This document shows positions 1 through 6,328 of a DNA stretch of 8,925 nt, piece by piece. Below the pieces are notes generated by a model. That model did no database searches, had not been told where the DNA came from, and saw only the letters and a list, made by a program, of their open reading frames with translations. Positions within the stretch are counted from its first letter, which is position 1; every line of letters starts with the position of its first letter. A program made the position numbers and the translations under genes. Source of the stretch: an uncultured Anaerostipes sp. (lineage in GTDB: Bacteria; Bacillota; Clostridia; Lachnospirales; Lachnospiraceae); NCBI GenBank assembly GCA_900756035.1, contig CAAEIR010000084.1, forward strand, positions 1-8,925, given 5' to 3'.

Positions 1-12
1 GGAGAATGTGAA

Positions 13-2370
13 ATGAAATCATTATTTCAAACAGACCGTATCACCTATTTAAAAGACCGTATGCTCTCAGAGCCAAGATATGCGTCGATTGAACAGGCGA
101 TGATTATCACAGATACCTATAAAAAGAATGAAGACAAACCAAGAATTATTCAGAGAGCACTGTCTCTGAAAGCCTCTTTAGAACAGATGAAAATTGCAGC
201 GGAACCGGAAGAACTTATTGTGGGGAATCGCACCGCAGGTGTCCGCTATGGAGTCGTATTTCCGGAAAGTGGAAGTGCATGGGTTGACAGAGAATTTGAG
301 ACACTTCCTACCAGACCTCAGGATCGGTTTTATGTACGTGAAGAGGATATTAAAACCTTTCGGGAGGTAATCAAACCTTATTGGGAGGGGAAGTCTCTCG
401 AGGATGTTTTAAATGAACGGTATGGAGAAGAAATTCATAAGATTGAAAAAGTTGTAAAAATTAATCAGAAAGATCATGCTCAGGGACATATTTGTCCAAA
501 TTGTGCGGAATGGCTGGCATTTGGCCCGACCCGGTATCGCAGGATGGCAGAGGAACGGATGAAACATGCCAAAGATGAATCCCGGAGAAATTTTTATCAG
601 GCAGTTTCCATCGTTATGGAGGGGGCAGAGAATTTTATGCTTCGATACCATGATTTGATGATGGAAAAATTTCAGGAGGAAACAGATCCCGAAAGAAAGG
701 GTGTCATTCTTCAGGTCGCAAAGAATTGCAAAAATCTAAGTCAGCGTCCGGCAAAGACCTTTCATGAGGCGGTTCAGTCCATATGGTTTTTATTTGTAAT
801 CTTGCAGATGGAGTCCAATGCATCTTCTTTTTCACCGGGAAGACTGGATCGTCATTTGATTAGCTACTATGAGAGAGACGTGCAAAAAGGAAATCTCACC
901 AAACAGGACGCTTTGGAAATTATAGAATGTCTTTGGCTGAAATTTAACGAGATTGTTTATATGAGAAATTCCGGAGGAGCCAAATATTTTGCAGGATTTC
1001 CGATAGGATTTAATATTGCAATCGGCGGGCAGGATGAGGAAGGCAGAGATTATTCCAATGAATTATCTTTCCTGTTTTTGAAGGCACAGCAGCATATCGG
1101 GCTTCCTCAGCCAAATCTTTCTGTTCGTCTGCATGAGAAAACCGGAGATAAACTGCTGCATGAAGCTGTAAAAACCGTGGCACTGGGAAGCGGAATGCCT
1201 CAGTTTTTTAATGATAAAGCAATCATTCCTGCTATAAAGGATCTCGAAATTGAAGAAAAAGATGCTTTGGATTATGCGATTGTAGGATGTGTGGAACTGA
1301 CAACTCAGGGCAATAATCTGGGCTGGAGTGACGCCGCTATGTTCAACTTGAATAAAGCCTTGGAAATGGCTTTGACAGGGGGAGTCTGCTTATTGACAGG
1401 AGAACAGATTGCGCCGGATTATGGAAATTTAAAAGAATATAATACCTATGAGGATTTAGAAGCTGCTTTAGAAAAACAGATTCTTTATTTTACAGATAAA
1501 ATGATCCTTGCATGTGAACAAGTGGAAAAAGTGCATATCGATCTGCTGCCGTCGCCGTTTTTATCTGCAACGATTGATCCTTGCATGGAAAATGGAATGG
1601 ATGTGACTGCCGGGGGAGCAAAGTATAATTTGTCGGGAATTCAGATGATCCAGATAGCGAATCTTGCGGACAGTCTTGCCGCGATAAAACAACTTGTCTA
1701 TGAGGAAAAACGTTTTACAAAGGAAGAAGTGTTGGAGGCATTAAAGAAGAACTTTGATGGCTATGAGCTTATGAGACAGATGATGTTAAACAAAGTTCCG
1801 AAATATGGAAATGATATTGATCGTGTCGATCAGATGGGTGCCAAGTGGGCAGAATATTTCAGAAACGGTCTGAAGAAATATAAAAATTTCCGCAATGGTC
1901 CGTATCATACAGGAATGTATACCGTATCTGCTCACGTTCCGATGGGAGAGAACGTTGGTGCCACACCGGATGGCCGGTTTGCGAAAGAGCCTCTGGCGGA
2001 CGGGGGAATGTCGCCGGTATATGGAAGGGATGTAAAAGGACCGACTGCTGTACTGAAATCGGTGTCAAAACTGGATAAGAAACTTACAACCAACGGGGGA
2101 CTTTTGAATATGAAATTTTTACCGGAATTTTTTAGCACAGAATCCGGAGTAGAGAAATTCGGGAAATTTTTAAGAGCGTTTGTAGACCTTGAAATTCCGC
2201 ATATTCAATTTAATGTAGTAAGGAAAGAAGATCTGATTGCGGCGAAAGAACATCCGGAGCAATATCGGAGTCTGACTGTCAGGGTAGCAGGATATACTGC
2301 ATACTTTACAGAACTTGCGCAAGAACTTCAAAACGAGATTATTGCCAGAACCAGTTATGGAGAGATTTAG
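13..2370 (+). CDS. Glycyl radical enzyme, glycerol/diol dehydratase-like (PFL2) branch, substrate unassigned
   Basis: This 785-residue protein is a full-length oxygen-sensitive glycyl radical enzyme, probably cytosolic. Near the C-terminus RVAGYTAYF holds the radical glycine (Gly760). The active-site loop is GCVEL, with thiyl Cys426 and general-base Glu428; Cys-X-Glu is typical of dehydratases and eliminases, whereas true pyruvate formate-lyase has two adjacent Cys. GWSDAAMFNL follows, and its Asp440 lies at Cys+14, as Asp447 does in Clostridium butyricum glycerol dehydratase. GHICPNC (His159) matches that enzyme's His164 region. ESNASSFSPGR (267-277) has Ser271 where glycerol dehydratase has His281, so glycerol is unlikely to be the substrate. 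These numbering comparisons are from memory. GGAGA at 1-5 supports the ATG at 13. The activase follows after 17 bases. Annotation pipelines often call such proteins formate acetyltransferase, which the active site contradicts. Family is certain; substrate is unknown. Confidence 0.93.
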   Translation: MKSLFQTDRITYLKDRMLSEPRYASIEQAMIITDTYKKNEDKPRIIQRALSLKASLEQMKIAAEPEELIVGNRTAGVRYGVVFPESGSAWVDREFETLPTRPQDRFYVREEDIKTFREVIKPYWEGKSLEDVLNERYGEEIHKIEKVVKINQKDHAQGHICPNCAEWLAFGPTRYRRMAEERMKHAKDESRRNFYQAVSIVMEGAENFMLRYHDLMMEKFQEETDPERKGVILQVAKNCKNLSQRPAKTFHEAVQSIWFLFVILQMESNASSFSPGRLDRHLISYYERDVQKGNLTKQDALEIIECLWLKFNEIVYMRNSGGAKYFAGFPIGFNIAIGGQDEEGRDYSNELSFLFLKAQQHIGLPQPNLSVRLHEKTGDKLLHEAVKTVALGSGMPQFFNDKAIIPAIKDLEIEEKDALDYAIVGCVELTTQGNNLGWSDAAMFNLNKALEMALTGGVCLLTGEQIAPDYGNLKEYNTYEDLEAALEKQILYFTDKMILACEQVEKVHIDLLPSPFLSATIDPCMENGMDVTAGGAKYNLSGIQMIQIANLADSLAAIKQLVYEEKRFTKEEVLEALKKNFDGYELMRQMMLNKVPKYGNDIDRVDQMGAKWAEYFRNGLKKYKNFRNGPYHTGMYTVSAHVPMGENVGATPDGRFAKEPLADGGMSPVYGRDVKGPTAVLKSVSKLDKKLTTNGGLLNMKFLPEFFSTESGVEKFGKFLRAFVDLEIPHIQFNVVRKEDLIAAKEHPEQYRSLTVRVAGYTAYFTELAQELQNEIIARTSYGEI

Positions 2371-2387
2371 GAAATGGAGAGAGAAAG

Positions 2388-3299
2388 ATGGAAGGAACTA
2401 TTTTTGATATTCGGAGATTTTCTACTCATGACGGAGAAGGCATTCGCACTACGGTGTTTCTGAAAGGATGTCCTCTTTCTTGTATCTGGTGTCAGAATCC
2501 GGAGGGGATTTCGACAAAAAGAAGACCTTTGTATTTCGAAAATCGGTGTATACACTGTAATACCTGTATTAATATTTGTGTGGATGGCGGATGCAGGCAG
2601 AAAGAGCAGGAAATAAGTTTAGATCCTGACGCAAGGGAGGACTGGGAGAAAATTATTTATGAATGTCCTGCAGGTGCCATTGAGATGGATTCAAAGATCT
2701 ATACAATATCTGAAATCATGGATGAAATTCATAAAGATGAGGTGTTTTATCGTCATGGAGGAGGCGTAACTTTGTCCGGAGGGGAGCCGCTGGTTCAGTG
2801 TGAATTTGCGAGAAATGTCTTAAAGGAATGTCGAGAACAGGGAATTCACACAGCGATTGAGACAGCCTTATATGTTTCTGATCAGGCTCTGGAAGCGGTA
2901 ATCCCCTATCTTTCGATGGCTTTTGTGGACTTAAAACTTATTGATGATGAAATGCACAAAACATATGTGGGAGTGTCCAATCAGAGAATTAAAGACAATA
3001 TTCGTCGAATCCTTACTTCTGAGATTAAGGAACAGGTAGTTGTGCGTACTCCGATGATTCCGGGAATTACTGCCACGAAAGAGAACATTCAGGGAATTGC
3101 TCAATTTCTTAGTGAAATTTATCCCGATGTTTCTTATGAAATTCTCAATTATAATCCTTTGGCAGAAGCGAAATATCATCTGGTAGACAGAGAATACTGT
3201 TTTAAAGAAAATCCCAAGTTATATAGTGCAGAAAAGATGCAGCAATTTGGAAAATGGGCAGAAGAAGCAGGTATAAAACATGTCATTATCGAATCTTAA
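2388..3299 (+). CDS. Glycyl radical enzyme activating protein (radical SAM)
   Basis: This 303-residue activase should install the glycyl radical on the enzyme encoded just upstream, using S-adenosylmethionine and a [4Fe-4S] cluster. The radical-SAM motif is CPLSCIWC (Cys28, Cys32, Cys35), preceded by the family signature DGEGIRTTVFLKGC. The SAM-binding glycine motif GGGVTLSGGEP spans residues 124-134. Between them is a ferredoxin-like insert: Cys54, Cys57, Cys60 and Cys64 form one complete CX2CX2CX3C set. The expected second set keeps only its final Cys93 (CPAGAIEM); the three preceding positions appear to be Arg83, Trp86 and Ile89. An additional Cys69 follows the first set. The ATG at 2388 has GGAGA at 2376-2380. 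Another ATG at 2374 is out of frame. Adjacency and shared strand make co-transcription with the enzyme very likely. The family is clear; partner specificity is inferred from position. Confidence 0.94.
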   Translation: MEGTIFDIRRFSTHDGEGIRTTVFLKGCPLSCIWCQNPEGISTKRRPLYFENRCIHCNTCINICVDGGCRQKEQEISLDPDAREDWEKIIYECPAGAIEMDSKIYTISEIMDEIHKDEVFYRHGGGVTLSGGEPLVQCEFARNVLKECREQGIHTAIETALYVSDQALEAVIPYLSMAFVDLKLIDDEMHKTYVGVSNQRIKDNIRRILTSEIKEQVVVRTPMIPGITATKENIQGIAQFLSEIYPDVSYEILNYNPLAEAKYHLVDREYCFKENPKLYSAEKMQQFGKWAEEAGIKHVIIES

Positions 3300-3317
3300 T
3301 GTGAAGGAGAAGGAGAA

Positions 3318-3479
3318 ATGATTTCAAAACATGCAGAAGATATCATACGAATTCTAATTCATCAAAATGAGAGGTTTGTTACTGTCAAAAAGATTGCGGA
3401 AATGGCTGAGGTATCAGAACGAAGTATCAATAATTATATGAGCGAAGTATCAGATTATTGTGAGAAGCAAGGGTTATAA
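3318..3479 (+). pseudogene. Truncated helix-turn-helix regulator (PRD/BglG-type N-terminus)
   Basis: An ATG with AAGGAG at 3304-3309 opens a 53-codon frame, 18 bases after the activase. It translates to an N-terminal winged-helix/HTH: residues 6-14 (AEDIIRILI), 21-34 with VTVKKIAEMAEVSE, then a recognition-helix-like RSINNYMSEV and a tail DYCEKQGL. This matches the start of PRD-containing regulators and antiterminators, which normally run to several hundred residues. The frame stops at 3477-3479. One base out of frame, 3472-3516 reads GYNLFCKVD, a stop, then GNIKI, which resembles the next piece of the same domain, so I infer a frameshift plus a nonsense mutation and loss of everything after. 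No effector or PRD domain remains before the next gene. It would originally have ended the glycyl radical operon as its regulator. A functional 53-residue DNA-binding protein cannot be excluded. Confidence 0.6.
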
Positions 3480-3497
3480 TCTTTTTTGTAAGGTGGA

Positions 3498-3526
3498 TTG
3501 AGGAAATATAAAAATTATGATATAGT
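3498..3526 (+). promoter_or_regulatory. Possible sigma-A-type promoter for the FAD-dependent protein gene
   Basis: TTGAGG (3498-3503) and TATAGT (3521-3526) are separated by 17 bases, one mismatch from the -10 consensus and two from the -35. Transcription would begin near 3533, just ahead of the hairpin at 3544-3568. The region is AT-rich, so chance matches are easy; the main support is the exact 17-base spacing and the need for a start of transcription ahead of the gene at 3585 if the hairpin terminates the upstream operon. Confidence 0.35.
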
Positions 3527-3543
3527 TATTTTTAAAGATAGAG

Positions 3544-3569
3544 AAACCGCACATAAAATGTGCGGTTTT
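3544..3569 (+). terminator. Perfect 11-bp hairpin, probable terminator of the glycyl radical operon
   Basis: Bases 3544-3554 (AAACCGCACAT) and 3558-3568 (ATGTGCGGTTT) pair perfectly around a 3-base AAA loop, with a further T at 3569. The stem has a GC-rich middle and an A-tract/T-tract at its base, the look of a rho-independent terminator usable in both directions, but the T-run is only four bases and three of them are within the stem, so termination may be incomplete. It sits after the regulator remnant and 16 bases before the next start codon, so it could instead act as a leader structure of the downstream gene. Confidence 0.6.
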
Positions 3570-3573
3570 AGTA

Positions 3574-3580
3574 GAGAGGA
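3574..3580 (+). promoter_or_regulatory. Ribosome binding site fixing the start at 3585
   Basis: GAGAGGA lies 4 bases before the ATG at 3585. An alternative TTG at 3498 in the same frame has AAGGTGG only one base upstream, which is too close, and translation from it would run straight through the hairpin at 3544-3568. The protein beginning MLRINQLKLPLDHS matches the usual N-terminus of this family, which decides the start. Confidence 0.8.
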
Positions 3581-3584
3581 AACT

Positions 3585-5162
3585 ATGTTAAGAATTAATC
3601 AGCTAAAACTGCCTCTGGATCACAGCAGAGAGCAGTTGGAAGAAAAATTGAAAAAAAATCTATATAATACTCCGTTTAAGTCCTGGAGTATCGCCAAAAA
3701 ATCCATCGATGCCAGAAAAAAAGATGCTCTGTCTTATGTATATGCCATTGATGTGGAGTTAGAAAACGGTCAGGAGGCAAAATTCTTAAAAAGAACGAAG
3801 AATCGAAATATTCAGAAGATTTCAAAAAAGAAGTACAGTTTTCCAAAGAACCAAAGAATATGGGAACATCCTCCGATTGTGGTTGGAATGGGACCTGCGG
3901 GGCTGTTTGCAGCGTTGATGCTTGCCAGAGCCGGGGCTTCTCCTCTGGTTTTGGAGCGAGGGAAAGATGTCTCAGAGCGCATGGAAGATGTGGAACACTT
4001 CTGGGAAACCGGGGAATTGCATCCGGAATCCAATGTGCAGTTCGGAGAAGGCGGAGCGGGTACATTTTCTGACGGAAAGCTAAACACACTAGTGAAAGAT
4101 AAGTTCGGGAGAAATCGTTTTGTTCTTGAAACATTTGTGGAATTTGGAGCACCGGAAGAGATTTTATATGAGAGCAAACCGCATATTGGGACGGATCTTT
4201 TAAGGAATGTTGTCTCAAATATGAGAGAAGAAATTAAAAGACTTGGAGGAACAGTAAGGTTTCAGTCCAAGGTAACTGATATCCGGATCGAAGATCAGAG
4301 AGTGGCTGCAGTTGTAGTAAACGGGCAAGAGCTGATTCCTTGTGAAGCGGTGATTTTGGCTCCCGGACACAGCGCAAGAGATACCTTTGAGATGCTTTAC
4401 AAGAAAAAACTTTCTATGGAAACCAAAGCTTTTGCCATTGGACTTCGGGTGGAACATCCGAGAGAGATGATTGATTATTCCCAGTATGGAGAAGCAGCCG
4501 AGCGTTTTCATCTGCCGGCGGCATCTTACAAATTAACCTATCATACAGAGAACGGAAGGAGCGTTTATTCCTTTTGTATGTGTCCAGGAGGTTTTGTTGT
4601 GAATGCCTCTTCAGAACCCGGAAGATTAACAGTCAATGGAATGAGTAACCATAATCGGGCAGCAAAGAATTCAAACAGCGCGATTATCGTTGGAGTAACC
4701 CCGGAAGATTTTCCGGAAAAAGGCCCGCTGTCAGGTGTTCGTTTCCAGCAGTTATGGGAAGAAAAAGCCTACAAAGAAGGAAAAGGAAGAATTCCCGTAC
4801 AGCTTCTTAAGGATTTTCGAGTGAACCAAAAGTCGGTATCTTTTGGAGAGGTTACGCCGGGCACCAAAGGACAGACAACTTTCGGGAATTTAAGGAATTG
4901 CCTGCCGAAAGCGGTAAGCGATGCAATCTGCGAGGGAATGGAATATTTTGAAAGAAAGATCAAAGGATTTAATCGTGATGATACCGTAATGTGCGGAATC
5001 GAGGCAAGAACCTCTTCACCGGTCCGCATTGAGAGAAACAGGGAGTTTCAGAGCAATATTTTGGGAATTTATCCCTGTGGTGAGGGTGCAGGCTATGCAG
5101 GAGGCATAACTTCTGCGGCAATGGATGGAATTAAGGTTGCAGAAGCGGTAGTTACGGTGTAA
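3585..5162 (+). CDS. FAD-dependent oxidoreductase of the COG2509 type, function unknown
   Basis: From the ATG at 3585 the protein is 525 residues. The first 95 or so residues form a family-specific N-terminal domain that begins MLRINQLKLPLDH. A Rossmann dinucleotide-binding motif GMGPAG follows at 101-106 (preceded by PPIVV), with an acidic second-strand end in LVLERG. The hallmark NVQFGEGGAGTFSDGKLNT starts at residue 150. The C-terminal FAD-binding part has GIEARTSSPVRI from residue 471 and GIYPCGEGAGYAGG from 494, closing with a helix DGIKVAEAV. These are the typical features of uncharacterised FAD-dependent dehydrogenases conserved across Clostridia; the substrate is unknown. No signal peptide or membrane segment is seen, so it is probably cytosolic. 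It lies between the hairpin at 3544-3568 and proB, separated from proB by 82 bases. Co-transcription with proB is possible, as no terminator is evident between them. Confidence 0.88.
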   Translation: MLRINQLKLPLDHSREQLEEKLKKNLYNTPFKSWSIAKKSIDARKKDALSYVYAIDVELENGQEAKFLKRTKNRNIQKISKKKYSFPKNQRIWEHPPIVVGMGPAGLFAALMLARAGASPLVLERGKDVSERMEDVEHFWETGELHPESNVQFGEGGAGTFSDGKLNTLVKDKFGRNRFVLETFVEFGAPEEILYESKPHIGTDLLRNVVSNMREEIKRLGGTVRFQSKVTDIRIEDQRVAAVVVNGQELIPCEAVILAPGHSARDTFEMLYKKKLSMETKAFAIGLRVEHPREMIDYSQYGEAAERFHLPAASYKLTYHTENGRSVYSFCMCPGGFVVNASSEPGRLTVNGMSNHNRAAKNSNSAIIVGVTPEDFPEKGPLSGVRFQQLWEEKAYKEGKGRIPVQLLKDFRVNQKSVSFGEVTPGTKGQTTFGNLRNCLPKAVSDAICEGMEYFERKIKGFNRDDTVMCGIEARTSSPVRIERNREFQSNILGIYPCGEGAGYAGGITSAAMDGIKVAEAVVTV

Positions 5163-5228
5163 AATATGTCTTATCTTGTGCACAAACTCCAACCTTTGCA
5201 GGTGGTGTACTTGGATACCAAAATTACG

Positions 5229-5236
5229 AGGAGAAG
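5229..5236 (+). promoter_or_regulatory. Ribosome binding site for proB
   Basis: AGGAGAAG precedes the ATG at 5245 with about 8-11 bases of spacing. The same frame stays open upstream to a TTG at 5176, but the 23 extra residues (starting MCTNSNLCRWC) are unlike any ProB N-terminus and have no convincing ribosome binding site, so the start at 5245 is preferred. Confidence 0.7.
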
Positions 5237-5244
5237 ATAGAAGA

Positions 5245-6102
5245 ATGAATAATCGTGAAAAACTAAAAGATAAAAAAAGAATTGTAATTAAAGTGGGAAC
5301 ATCCTCTCTGATTCACAAATCCACAGGGAATCTCAATCTGTTTCGACTGGAAAAGCTGGTGAGGGTTATTACAGATCTTCATAACAGCGGAAAAGAAGTG
5401 ATTTTGGTTTCTTCCGGGGCAATCGGTGTCGGATTTAAGGCATTGGGACTTGCCGGAAGACCTCAGTCTCTGCCGTTAAAACAGGCATGTTCTGCGGTAG
5501 GACAGGGGCAGCTTATGATGATTTATCAGAAATTGTTTGCAGAATACAATCAGGGATCTGCGCAGATTTTGATTACCAAAGAGACGATGTTAAATGACGA
5601 GCGCAGATTTAATGCAAAGAATACCTTTGATCAGCTTCTGGAGCTTGGTGTGATACCGATCGTAAATGAAAATGATACAGTATCTACAGAAGAGATTGAG
5701 TTTGGTGACAATGATACATTATCTGCCGTGGTAACTGCTGTGGTAGGTGGTGATTTACTGATCTTACTGACAGATATTGATGGACTTTATACCGATGATC
5801 CCCATAAGAATCCGGGTGCCAGACTGATTTCAGAGGTTGGAGAGATCGATGAAAAGATCGAAGGTATGGCTAAAGGTGCCGTGACAAAAGTAGGAACCGG
5901 AGGAATGGCGACAAAGATTGCAGCGGCAAATATTGTGACTGATGCTGGGGCTGATATGGTTATTGTAAACAGCGAGCGTCTGGATAATGTAAATAAAGTT
6001 ATCAATGGAGAAAACATTGGGACACTGTTTTTGGCTCACAAACGCGCGCACTTTGATTTTAAACAATATTTAATAGAACGACCGTATTTTCAGAAAGGTT
6101 AA
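5245..6102 (+). CDS. proB: Glutamate 5-kinase
   Basis: ProB phosphorylates L-glutamate with ATP to gamma-glutamyl phosphate, the first and usually proline-inhibited step of proline synthesis, in the cytosol. The 285-residue protein is an amino-acid kinase domain: RIVIKVGTSSL at 12-22 (phosphate-binding lysine and glycine), LVSSGAIGVG in the second strand region, VNENDTV at 140-146 and FGDNDTLSA at 153-161 (glutamate binding), LLTDIDGLYTDDP from 174, and GTGGMATK at 217-224 (nucleotide binding). It ends soon after the kinase domain, so the C-terminal PUA domain found in the 367-residue E. coli enzyme is absent; short forms of this kind are known in Firmicutes. The next gene starts 3 bases after the stop and proA follows, so this is a proline operon. 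The 82 bases upstream contain no promoter I would defend. Confidence 0.96.
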   Translation: MNNREKLKDKKRIVIKVGTSSLIHKSTGNLNLFRLEKLVRVITDLHNSGKEVILVSSGAIGVGFKALGLAGRPQSLPLKQACSAVGQGQLMMIYQKLFAEYNQGSAQILITKETMLNDERRFNAKNTFDQLLELGVIPIVNENDTVSTEEIEFGDNDTLSAVVTAVVGGDLLILLTDIDGLYTDDPHKNPGARLISEVGEIDEKIEGMAKGAVTKVGTGGMATKIAAANIVTDAGADMVIVNSERLDNVNKVINGENIGTLFLAHKRAHFDFKQYLIERPYFQKG

Positions 6103-6105
6103 TTT

Positions 6106-6315
6106 ATGAACGAGAAAAAAGTACAAAGAATCAATGAATTATATCATTTAAAAAAGACTGTAGGACTGACAAAGGAACAGGAAAAAGAACAGAAGGAGCT
6201 TCGTCAGGAATACATTCAGGCGGTAAGAGCCAATTTAAGAGGGCAGCTTAACAATATCAGTATTCAAAATGAAGACGGTTCTATTACACCGCTGAAACCA
6301 AAAGGACTGAATTAG
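6106..6315 (+). CDS. DUF896/UPF0291 (YnzC-like) small protein
   Basis: This is a 69-residue protein beginning MNEKKVQRINELYHLKKT. It shows the family pattern: a first helix with RINELYHLKKT, an acidic turn LTKEQEKEQKELR, a second helix RQEYIQAVRANLRGQL, and a C-terminal strand-like tail with DGSITPLKPKG. This matches the small soluble helical-hairpin proteins of the DUF896 family, including Bacillus subtilis YnzC, which is encoded near SOS genes; a molecular function is not established. AAAGG at 6095-6099 supports the ATG at 6106, only 3 bases after the proB stop, and proA starts 13 bases after its own stop, so it is translated as part of the proline operon. Its high charge and lack of hydrophobic stretch indicate a cytosolic protein. 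Whether it has any role in proline synthesis is unknown. Confidence 0.88.
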   Translation: MNEKKVQRINELYHLKKTVGLTKEQEKEQKELRQEYIQAVRANLRGQLNNISIQNEDGSITPLKPKGLN

Positions 6316-6328
6316 AAGGAGGTTTTTT

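Noticed and set aside
13..2370. Identification as pyruvate formate-lyase (formate acetyltransferase)
   Set aside because: The active site has a single Cys followed by Val-Glu instead of the adjacent Cys-Cys pair needed for pyruvate cleavage.
3498..3584. N-terminal extension of the FAD-dependent protein from TTG 3498
   Set aside because: Its ribosome binding site is one base from the TTG, the segment encodes the terminator-like hairpin, and the family N-terminus fits the ATG at 3585.
3676..4218. Antisense open frame of 180 codons opposite the FAD-dependent protein gene
   Set aside because: The translation is low-complexity in character with no domain, and the + strand protein across the same bases has clear FAD motifs.
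5176..5185. 10-base palindrome TTGTGCACAA upstream of proB as an operator
   Set aside because: It lacks the central spacer of a Rex site, is a single copy, and is not near a recognisable promoter; it may be chance.
5176..5244. N-terminal extension of ProB from TTG 5176
   Set aside because: The extra 23 residues are Cys- and Trp-rich and unlike ProB; AGGAGAAG at 5229-5236 supports the ATG at 5245.
5163..5244. T-box or other riboswitch controlling proB
   Set aside because: The gap is only 82 bases, with no T-box sequence, specifier stem or terminator that I can see.
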